DNA of 12,998 nt from Bordetella parapertussis (GTDB taxonomy: Bacteria > Pseudomonadota > Gammaproteobacteria > Burkholderiales > Burkholderiaceae_B): assembly GCA_945869355.1 (NCBI GenBank), contig CAMBPA010000007.1:1-12998 (forward strand), written 5' to 3'. Positions within the stretch are counted from its first letter, which is position 1. Every line of letters begins with the position of its first letter. The translations under genes and the position numbers were made by a program. Shown one piece after another: positions 8,289 to 12,998 of this stretch. The notes under the pieces are model-generated. The model was not told the origin of the DNA and searched no databases. It was given only the letters and a program-made list of their open reading frames with translations.

Positions 8289-9287
8289 ATGACACTACGC
8301 GTAGGATTTGCCGGCACGCCTGAGTTCTCGCGCCAAGCGCTGCGTGCGATTCTTGACGCCGGTTTTGTCGTGCCTCTGGTGCTGACGCAACCCGACCGAC
8401 CCTCAGGCCGTGGGCTTAAGCTCACGCCCAGTGCAGTCAAACAACTTGCCCTAGAGGTCGGGCTGCCCGTCGCACAACCGCGAAGCTTGCGTCTGGATGG
8501 AAAGTATCCGGAAGACGCGGCACTGGCGTGCAACACACTAAATGAAGCGGCACTTGATGTGCTTGTGGTTGCGGCCTACGGGTTGATTTTGCCGAGTTGG
8601 GCGCTTAAAACGCCTCGCTACGGCTGTTTAAACATTCACGCCAGTATGCTGCCTCGCTGGCGCGGTGCCGCTCCGATTCAGCGCGCCATCGAAGCGGGCG
8701 ACACGCACACCGGTGTCACGATCATGCAGATGGACGAGGGCTTAGACACAGGCGATATGCTGTTAGATGAACGTGTCGCCATTACAGACGCAGACAGCGC
8801 CGCATCACTCCTCGACAAGCTTGCACAAATCGGCGCATCGCTTATTGTTGCGTCGCTCAAACAGCTGACACGCGATGCGCTCACGCCTCGCCCCCAACCC
8901 ACGGAGGGCGTGACCTACGCCGCCAAGTTAGACAAGGCCGAAGCGGCACTCGATCTGCACCTAGACGCGCAAACACTCGCGCGCCGGATCCGCGCCTTTA
9001 ATCCGGTCCCGGGGGCCACGCTACGCTTGCCTGGCATTGATGCGCCCGTTAAGGTTTGGCTGGCGCAAGCATTGGAGCCCATTTCCGCTGTAAGCGTTCA
9101 GACACCAGGCGCGGTTTCAAATGGATCGGCGCCTGCGCAAGCGCGCGTGCTCGCGGCCTCAGCCCAAGGCATCGACATTGGCACCGGCCACGGTACGCTG
9201 CGCTTGCTCGAGCTCCAGCGTGCTGGAGGAAAACGCCAAACCGCAGCGGCGTTTATTTCTGGTTGGTCTTGGGCTCGCGCAACTTAA
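8289..9287 (+). CDS. fmt: Methionyl-tRNA formyltransferase
   Basis: The product has 332 residues (E. coli 315) and transfers a formyl group from 10-formyl-tetrahydrofolate to initiator Met-tRNA in the cytoplasm. The N-terminal catalytic domain begins [14 protein letters not shown] (5-18). It carries the loop [12 protein letters not shown] (34-45), the active-site segment [20 protein letters not shown] with N115 and H117, and D153 in GLDTGD. The C-terminal tRNA-binding domain starts near 205 ([15 protein letters not shown]) and includes RAFNPVPGA (235-243). An Ala/Ser/Val-rich insertion near 261-283 accounts for the extra length. It starts 17 bp after rimO. Its last 35 bases overlap the 3' end of the minus-strand SemiSWEET gene. 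The deformylase Def, which reverses this modification on new proteins, is encoded just beyond on the opposite strand. Confidence 0.97.
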   Translation: MTLRVGFAGTPEFSRQALRAILDAGFVVPLVLTQPDRPSGRGLKLTPSAVKQLALEVGLPVAQPRSLRLDGKYPEDAALACNTLNEAALDVLVVAAYGLILPSWALKTPRYGCLNIHASMLPRWRGAAPIQRAIEAGDTHTGVTIMQMDEGLDTGDMLLDERVAITDADSAASLLDKLAQIGASLIVASLKQLTRDALTPRPQPTEGVTYAAKLDKAEAALDLHLDAQTLARRIRAFNPVPGATLRLPGIDAPVKVWLAQALEPISAVSVQTPGAVSNGSAPAQARVLAASAQGIDIGTGHGTLRLLELQRAGGKRQTAAAFISGWSWARAT

Positions 9288-9522
9288 GCACCAAAATTAT
9301 CAGTGCAAGCACAAAAGTAATCGTGTTTGCAAAGATCAGCGGCATTGAACCGACCAACAATCCGTGCCAGAGCCAAAGTGCGATCCCGGACGTGAACATC
9401 ACGTACATCGCGAGCGAAATAGATTTTGTATCCCGCGTACGAATCGTTTTGATCGTTTGGGGGAAAAAGGCAGCCGTTGTTAAAAATGCGGCGATATAGC
9501 CAAGAACTTCAGGATGAACCAT
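9253..9522 (-). CDS. SemiSWEET / PQ-loop family small membrane protein
   Basis: The 89 residues match the usual size of bacterial SemiSWEET proteins. Three transmembrane helices are predicted near 6-23, 37-57 and 62-80. The PQ motif lies at the end of helix 1 ([20 protein letters not shown], residues 17-36), and helix 2 reads [16 protein letters not shown]. SemiSWEETs work as dimers and carry sugars across the inner membrane by facilitated diffusion; the substrate here is unknown. It begins 6 bases after the def stop codon and is probably cotranscribed with def. A weak AGG lies before the ATG, inside the end of def. Its last 35 bases lie within the 3' end of fmt on the other strand, so two proteins share this DNA antisense. 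Confidence 0.88.
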   Translation of the reverse strand: MVHPEVLGYIAAFLTTAAFFPQTIKTIRTRDTKSISLAMYVMFTSGIALWLWHGLLVGSMPLIFANTITFVLALIILVLKLREPKTNQK

Positions 9523-9528
9523 GGTGGC

Positions 9529-10041
9529 CTATACGCGCTCTAGCTCGCGCTGCTCTTTGCGCAAGCGCGCCTTGAGTCGCGTCTGCTTAAGCGTCGAAAG
9601 ATGCTGCACAAAAACTTTACCGTTGAGATGATCGATCTCGTGTTGCACACAGACCGCCAATAGGCCCTCTGCGTCAAACTCGTACGGTTTGCCTGTTAAG
9701 TCCATTGCGCGAACACGTACGCGCGCGGGTCGATCCACCTCGTCGTAGACGCCTGGGACGGATAAGCAGCCCTCTTCGTATGTGTTCTGATCCTCACTAT
9801 AAGCAAGAATCTCTGGATTAATCAACACGCGGAGATCATTTTTTTCTTCGCTGACATCCATGACAACCACGCGTTCGTGTACATCCACCTGCGTCGCGGC
9901 CAAGCCGACGCCAGGCGCCTCATACATGGTCTGAGCCATATCAGCGACAAGCTTGTGTATGCGATCGTCCACGACAGCGACTGGCTTGGCGGTTTTACGC
10001 AAGCGCTTGTCGGGGTAATGCAGAATGGTCAGCAGTGCCAT
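9529..10041 (-). CDS. def: Peptide deformylase
   Basis: The product has 170 residues (E. coli Def is 169). It is a metalloenzyme that removes the N-formyl group from nascent proteins at the ribosome exit. All three family motifs are intact: GVGLAATQ (44-51), EGCLS (90-94, metal ligand C92) and QHEIDHLNG (133-141, ligands H134 and H138, catalytic E135). The basic C-terminal helix ([13 protein letters not shown], 152-164) resembles the ribosome-contacting helix of E. coli Def. In many bacteria def and fmt form one operon. Here they lie on opposite strands, separated by the SemiSWEET gene. The gene diverges from dprA. No ribosome binding site is clear before the ATG. Confidence 0.97.
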   Translation of the reverse strand: MALLTILHYPDKRLRKTAKPVAVVDDRIHKLVADMAQTMYEAPGVGLAATQVDVHERVVVMDVSEEKNDLRVLINPEILAYSEDQNTYEEGCLSVPGVYDEVDRPARVRVRAMDLTGKPYEFDAEGLLAVCVQHEIDHLNGKVFVQHLSTLKQTRLKARLRKEQRELERV

Positions 10042-10070
10042 AAATTGGTTTGATGAATTGCTTTATTTAT

Positions 10071-10094
10071 CGGTAAATATTTTTCGGTGAATAT
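10071..10094 (+). repeat. Direct repeat CGGTRAATAT, 14-bp period
   Basis: CGGTAAATAT (10071-10080) is repeated as CGGTGAATAT (10085-10094), with one base different and a repeat-to-repeat distance of 14 bp. It lies 30-53 bp upstream of the def start, where a regulator could sit. There are only two copies, so a chance duplication in AT-rich DNA is possible. Confidence 0.5.
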
Positions 10095-10165
10095 CACGCC
10101 CAGCATGATTTTAATTTAATAATCCTGCGTTTTCTAATAGCTCTTTTAAATCCTAGCGATAGCCA

Positions 10166-10211
10166 AAAGCAGGCTGGACAAACCCGCCCTACTGCTCTGC
10201 TGGCCTGCTTT
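10166..10211. repeat. Inverted repeat AAAGCAGGC / GCCTGCTTT with 28-nt loop
   Basis: The arms AAAGCAGGC (10166-10174) and GCCTGCTTT (10203-10211) are perfectly complementary over 9 bp. Wobble pairs (T-G, G-T) and a G-C pair extend the stem inward. It ends 22 bases before the dprA ATG and would form a hairpin in the dprA leader if transcription starts upstream. There is no T-run long enough on either strand to call it an intrinsic terminator. Confidence 0.45.
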
Positions 10212-10233
10212 ACGTCATGTCAAACTTACGGGG

Positions 10234-11358
10234 ATGCATGATTCAGATATTTCAACACAACGGCACGCTTGGTTAAGACTCAGTTTAGAGCCCGGCATCG
10301 GTCCGATTCTGGCCAATAGACTGCTGCGCCGCTTTCCAGACCCGGTCGCTCTTTACCGCAGTACGCCAGACATACTTAGCGCTATCGTACCAAGGGCACG
10401 GGCCGCACAGCTCTGTCGCCCGCCCGCCCCTGACTTGCTGACGACCATCGAGGCCGCGCTGCAGTGGTCTGCGTTCTCCGGACAGGCCCTCTTAACGCCA
10501 GATCAGGACGCCTACCCAGCGGTCCTACGCCATAACGAGGATGCGCCCATTGTTTTATACACGCGCGGAAACCTCGAACGACTCACGGCAGATGCACTGG
10601 CGATCGTTGGTACACGCCACCCCTCCGCCGACGGGTTAGCAAACGCCCACGCTTTCGCGCAAGACTTGGCCAAGCGCGGCTGGTGCATCATCAGCGGCCT
10701 CGCATGCGGTATAGACGGTGCAGCGCATCGCGGCGCCCTTCAAGCAGGGCCCGCGGCCGCCTCCACGATTGCAGTGCTTGGCACGGGTATTGACACCATC
10801 TATCCTCGCGCACACGCAGGCCTCGCCCAAGATATTGTGGCTCAAGGGGGGCTTTTACTATCCGAGTTTATGCTGGGTGCCCCACCTATTGCTGCTAACT
10901 TTCCAAGGCGAAACCGGTTGGTGGCAGGCCTTGCCCGCGGTACGCTTGTGATCGAAGCGGCGCTTAAAAGTGGCTCACTCATCACGGCACGACTAGCCGC
11001 AGATTTAGGGCGTGAAGTCTATGCGCTGCCCGGATCGATTCACTCGCCCTTAACCCGCGGGCCGCATGCGCTGATTCAGCAAGGCGCAAAACTTGTCATG
11101 TGTGTCGATGACATCCTTCAAGAGCTGGGCGGCTGGCAACAACTACCTCTGGCTGGCCAAGGCAGCACCTTGCACGCTCCGCCTATCACCTCATCCCCGC
11201 TCTGGAGCGCAATCGGCTACGATCCCATTACCGAAGACACGCTGCAACAACGCACGGCAGTAAGCGCGGCAACACTTCACGAAGCGCTTCTTGACCTCGA
11301 GCTCGCTGGGCACATCCAGCGTCACTCCGATGGTCGCCTCAGTCGCATGCCCAGCTAA
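10234..11358 (+). CDS. dprA: DNA-processing protein DprA (Smf)
   Basis: The product has 374 residues, typical length. DprA loads RecA onto incoming single-stranded DNA during natural transformation and protects that DNA. It is also present in many bacteria not known to be competent. The N-terminal part (about 12-60) has a helix-hairpin-helix-like LEPGIGPILANRLLRRF. The Rossmann-like core (about 88-298) shows ALAIVGTRHPS (121-131), IISGLACGIDGAAHRGAL (152-169), VLGTGIDTIYP (181-191), LLLSEF (207-212), NFPRRNRLVAGL (222-233), SGSLITA (246-252) and ALPGSI (264-269). A C-terminal winged-helix domain (about 320-374) is present. The ATG at 10234 is preceded only by CGGGG. No other competence genes are in the window. 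Azurin follows 28 bp downstream on the same strand and may be read through from dprA. Confidence 0.96.
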   Translation: MHDSDISTQRHAWLRLSLEPGIGPILANRLLRRFPDPVALYRSTPDILSAIVPRARAAQLCRPPAPDLLTTIEAALQWSAFSGQALLTPDQDAYPAVLRHNEDAPIVLYTRGNLERLTADALAIVGTRHPSADGLANAHAFAQDLAKRGWCIISGLACGIDGAAHRGALQAGPAAASTIAVLGTGIDTIYPRAHAGLAQDIVAQGGLLLSEFMLGAPPIAANFPRRNRLVAGLARGTLVIEAALKSGSLITARLAADLGREVYALPGSIHSPLTRGPHALIQQGAKLVMCVDDILQELGGWQQLPLAGQGSTLHAPPITSSPLWSAIGYDPITEDTLQQRTAVSAATLHEALLDLELAGHIQRHSDGRLSRMPS

Positions 11359-11386
11359 GTGCCCGATACAAATGACTCTAAAACCT

Positions 11387-11857
11387 ATGATTCGAACAAC
11401 CTTACGTTTTGCTGTTGGCTTGTCAGCCTTCGCGATGGCTTTTGCAGACGCGCCCAGCGCTGCGCAGGCGCAGGGGTGTAATGTAGTCGTGCAAAGTGAT
11501 GATGCTCTGCGTTACCTGCCGCAAGCAATCGAAGTACCTCGCGCGTGCAAGGATTTCACCGTGACGCTGACCCATAGTGGTCGCTTGCCGGTTCTAGCCA
11601 TGGGCCACAATTGGGTGTTAGCCAAACAGTCCGACATGGTGGGCGTGGCGCGTACGGGCATGCTAGCCGGCGCCGAAAACCACTACGTTGATCCAAACGA
11701 TCGGCGAGTCATTGCGCATACCAAGGTGATTGGGGGTGGGCAAGCCACCTCAGTCAGCTTTGCAGTGTCCGCGCTGCAGCCTGGCGAGACTTACGCCTTC
11801 TTTTGCACGTTTGCAGGCCACTCGCCCGTGATGCAAGGCTCACTCGTCCTGCAGTGA
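11387..11857 (+). CDS. azu: Azurin precursor (periplasmic blue copper protein)
   Basis: From ATG 11387 the product is 156 residues: a 28-residue signal peptide (MIRTTLRFAVGLSAFAMAFA..., cleavage after AAQA) and a 128-residue mature protein starting QGCNVVV. The mature length and numbering match classical azurins. The copper ligands are H46 in MGHNWVL, C112 and H117 in FFCTFAGH, and the axial M121, with G45 at the backbone-ligand position. C3 and C26 can form the conserved disulfide. IAHTKVIGGG and GETYAFFCTF are characteristic. Azurin shuttles electrons in the periplasm to acceptors such as nitrite reductase or peroxidases. Known azurins usually have P115, which is A here. An ATG at 11372 would add five residues, and farther upstream starts overlap dprA. 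No ribosome binding site decides the start. The stop lies one base from the stop of the opposing YggS gene. It is a lone azurin with no denitrification genes nearby. Confidence 0.95.
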   Translation: MIRTTLRFAVGLSAFAMAFADAPSAAQAQGCNVVVQSDDALRYLPQAIEVPRACKDFTVTLTHSGRLPVLAMGHNWVLAKQSDMVGVARTGMLAGAENHYVDPNDRRVIAHTKVIGGGQATSVSFAVSALQPGETYAFFCTFAGHSPVMQGSLVLQ

Positions 11858-11858
11858 G

Positions 11859-12560
11859 CTAGGCCCTTGAGCCAAATATCGCAGACCCAACACGGATTTC
11901 CGTTGAGCCCTCTTCAATCGCAATTTCAAAGTCACCGCTCATGCCCATCGATAAGCGGTCGAGCGACACACCCGCGATGGCTTCTTCGCGCGCACGCTCT
12001 TGCAGCTGCCTGAGTTGCGCGAAGCAACCGCGAACCGCTTGCGTATCTTCAGATAGCACGGCCATGGTCATTAAGCCCTGCACCCGCAACGTTTGGTAGT
12101 TCGCGAGCTGTCGCAAGAATGTGAACAGTTCTGCGGGCTCAAGTCCCGACTTAGTTTCTTCCGGTGAGGTTTTGACCTGCACCAATACATCAATGGCACG
12201 CCCCTCTAGCTGCAAGCGGCGGTCAAGCGCCTCGGCTAATTCGAGACGGTCTAAGGACTGGAGCTCGTGCGCGAACTTTGCCACTTCTTTTGCTTTATTG
12301 GTTTGCAGCTGCCCGATCACCACCCATTGCGCATCGCAATCCGCGAGCAACGGCGCTTTTTGTGCGATTTCTTGTGTGCGGTTCTCACCAAATCTCGTGA
12401 ACCCTAACGCGATCGCCTCACGAATAGCCACCACATCAAACGTTTTGCTCACAGGCAAAAGCGTTACTTCCGCAGGATCCCGCCCCGCGCGCGCGCAAGC
12501 CTGATCGATTCTGTTGCGAATCTGGGCGACTCGCTCGGCCATCGTGGTGGTGTTTAACAT
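11859..12560 (-). CDS. yggS: YggS/PLPBP family pyridoxal phosphate-binding protein
   Basis: The product has 233 residues from ATG 12560 (family about 230-235). It is a single-domain fold-type III PLP protein without known catalytic activity that maintains vitamin B6 and amino-acid balance. The PLP lysine is K39 in LLPVSKTF. GEN (58-60), IGQLQTNKAKEV (82-93), LSMGMSGDFEIAIEEGST (203-220) and RVGSAIFG (223-230) are family motifs. The family's WHFIG segment reads WVVIG, so the usual histidine is missing. A TTG at 12569 and an ATG at 12542 are other possible starts. I chose 12560 because it gives the family's length, although no strong ribosome binding site precedes it. It converges on azurin with a one-base gap, so there is no room for a terminator between the stop codons. 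In many proteobacteria it adjoins pilT and proC, but neither is visible here. Confidence 0.95.
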   Translation of the reverse strand: MLNTTTMAERVAQIRNRIDQACARAGRDPAEVTLLPVSKTFDVVAIREAIALGFTRFGENRTQEIAQKAPLLADCDAQWVVIGQLQTNKAKEVAKFAHELQSLDRLELAEALDRRLQLEGRAIDVLVQVKTSPEETKSGLEPAELFTFLRQLANYQTLRVQGLMTMAVLSEDTQAVRGCFAQLRQLQERAREEAIAGVSLDRLSMGMSGDFEIAIEEGSTEIRVGSAIFGSRA

Positions 12561-12591
12561 GGGACTCAAGGTTCTTATCTAAGTAGGTATG

Positions 12592-12605
12592 TTACGACAT
12601 CGTAA
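12592..12605. promoter_or_regulatory. Palindrome TTACGA-ca-TCGTAA upstream of yggS
   Basis: Two perfect 6-bp arms separated by CA lie 32-45 bp upstream of the yggS ATG, where a promoter and operator would be expected. A TAACAT -10-like hexamer on the minus strand overlaps it. It could be an operator for a dimeric regulator. No regulator is identifiable and a chance palindrome cannot be excluded. Confidence 0.35.
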
Positions 12606-12614
12606 TCGGTACGC

Positions 12615-12825
12615 TGACGGCGGGCTGGGCGGTGGGGCTCTGGCGCTGAGACATTGCGGCGAGCCGATCCGGTCGCTAAAGATGGCGCAGTGTCAGCTCC
12701 GCATGTCTGAGGCCCGCAGGGCCGAGTTCGGAGCTGACGCGCCAGCTAGCGATCGGTGTGGGAAGTGGGCAACGCCCACCCGCAGCTGTCTCAGCGCCAG
12801 AGCCCCACCGCCCAGCCCGCCGTCA
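12615..12825. repeat. 211-bp element with 39-bp perfect terminal inverted repeats and nested hairpins
   Basis: The left arm 12615-12653 (begins TGACGGCGGGCTGGG, ends GCGCTGAGACA) is the exact reverse complement of the right arm 12787-12825. A near-match continues outward: ATCGGT, then four unpaired bases, on the left against ACCAAT on the right. Inside are nested pairs: CCGA/TCGG (12664-12667, 12753-12756), TCGCTA/TAGCGA (12673-12678, 12747-12752), GGCGC/GCGCC (12684-12688, 12739-12743), GTCAGCTCCG/CGGAGCTGAC (12692-12701, 12729-12738) and, at the tip, GGCCC-GCA-GGGCC (12711-12723). A side hairpin GTGGGC-AAC-GCCCAC sits at 12765-12779. The two short open frames running over the right arm have no protein-like composition. 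No target-site duplication is obvious. It fits a MITE-like non-autonomous element or a long structured RNA/DNA hairpin. The structure is certain; the identity is inferred. Confidence 0.85.
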
Positions 12826-12998
12826 ACCAATCGCCCGCACGCCTTCCAAACATCCCCCATACCACATCAGGACACCCCCACCCCTACCCCCGCATTCCCC
12901 TACAATACCTTTCACAAATTGGGCGGGCAATCACCCCCGGCGCCTGATGACTATTTAGCACTCAGAAAACTTAACGCGAACCAGACCGCGAGGCAAGA
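12826..12998. other. Non-coding right end with C-rich tract and TACAAT box
   Basis: No supportable gene lies here. Positions 12832-12900 on the plus strand are strongly C-rich and G-poor. A TACAAT box at 12901-12906 could be a -10 for a plus-strand gene starting beyond the window, but there is no -35 match and no usable start codon: the ATG at 12947 stops after three codons. On the minus strand a frame open from the window edge ends at a TAG at 12951-12953 (visible end ...FALSFLSAK). It could be the last 15 codons of a gene to the right but is too short to judge. Confidence 0.4.
12875..12900 (-). other. Potential G-quadruplex (minus strand) / i-motif (plus strand)
   Basis: The plus strand has four C-runs of 5, 4, 5 and 4 bases (12875-12879, 12881-12884, 12887-12891, 12897-12900) with loops of 1, 2 and 5 bases. 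The minus strand therefore reads as four G-tracts of at least four guanines with short loops, a canonical quadruplex pattern. It abuts the TACAAT box at 12901. The pattern is seen directly; folding in the cell is not shown. Confidence 0.6.

Larger units (their letters stand above)
10042..10233. promoter_or_regulatory. AT-rich divergent promoter region def / dprA
   Basis: These 192 bp separate the start codons of def (minus) and dprA (plus). The half next to def is clearly A/T-rich compared with the rest of the window, with TTATTTAT and TTTTAATTTAATAAT stretches. Several -10-like hexamers occur but no convincing -35/-10 pair can be picked. It also holds a 10-bp direct repeat and a 9-bp inverted repeat, listed separately. 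No small gene is supportable here. Confidence 0.5.

Noticed and set aside
10071..10094. Iteron-like repeats of a replication origin
   Set aside because: There are only two copies, with no DnaA-box cluster and no replication gene nearby.
10166..10211. Intrinsic terminator at the def/dprA spacer
   Set aside because: The loop is 28 nt, only three or four T follow the stem on either strand, and the site lies between divergent genes where no transcript should end.
11291..11386. Upstream TTG/ATG starts for azurin
   Set aside because: They would bury the signal peptide behind residues overlapping dprA. The ATG at 11387 gives an exact 28 + 128 residue azurin.
12615..12825. CRISPR array or tRNA-like gene at the right-end repeat
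   Set aside because: The repeats are inverted, not direct, with no spacer periodicity. No tRNA cloverleaf or T-loop consensus was found.
12756..12958. Two overlapping open frames of 63 and 66 codons over the right arm of the inverted repeat
   Set aside because: The products are Pro/His/Arg-rich low-complexity sequences created by the C-rich tract. There is no ribosome binding site and no family resemblance.
12951..12998. C-terminal end of a minus-strand gene entering from the right edge
   Set aside because: Only 15 open codons are visible, too few to distinguish from chance.

Overview
The window looks like core chromosome of a betaproteobacterium, most likely Burkholderiales and perhaps Alcaligenaceae. 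This is inferred from the block rsmB - DUF4390 - ntrY - ntrX, the azurin, the XdhC/TauE pair, moderately high G+C and gene content. No database was searched. Nearly all of the first 12.56 kb is tightly packed coding DNA. Most genes have weak or no Shine-Dalgarno sequences.

Layout from left to right. (1) Positions 1-1878: a TauE/SafE-family membrane transporter (minus, cut by the window edge) diverges from an XdhC-family protein (plus). A 12-bp palindrome lies between them. (2) Positions 1902-6855, all minus strand: an apparent operon rsmB (16S rRNA m5C methyltransferase) > DUF4390 exported protein > ntrY (sensor kinase) > ntrX-like response regulator. The gaps are 12 bp, a 4-bp ATGA overlap and 41 bp. 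The NtrX-like protein has no AAA+ domain. (3) Positions 6955-9287, plus strand: rimO (ribosomal protein S12 methylthiotransferase) then fmt (Met-tRNA formyltransferase). (4) Positions 9253-10041, minus strand: def (peptide deformylase) then a SemiSWEET-like PQ-loop protein whose 3' end overlaps the 3' end of fmt by 35 bp. (5) Positions 10234-11857, plus strand: dprA, then an azurin precursor. (6) Positions 11859-12560, minus strand: a YggS/PLPBP pyridoxal-phosphate protein, one base from the azurin stop codon. (7) Positions 12561-12998: about 440 bp with no supportable gene.

Several genes share the theme of making and maturing proteins. Fmt formylates initiator Met-tRNA and Def removes the formyl group. 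RsmB and RimO modify the ribosome (16S rRNA and S12). NtrYX and azurin belong to the redox/nitrogen respiratory area, but nothing in the sequence links them directly.

The least ordinary part is the right end. A 211-bp element at 12615-12825 has perfect 39-bp inverted arms and nested inner inverted repeats. It is followed by a C-rich tract (G-quadruplex potential on the minus strand) abutting a TACAAT box. The element could be a MITE-like mobile repeat or a long structured RNA/DNA hairpin. I did not find a clear new multi-gene system. That hairpin element and the shortened NtrX are the best candidates for follow-up.
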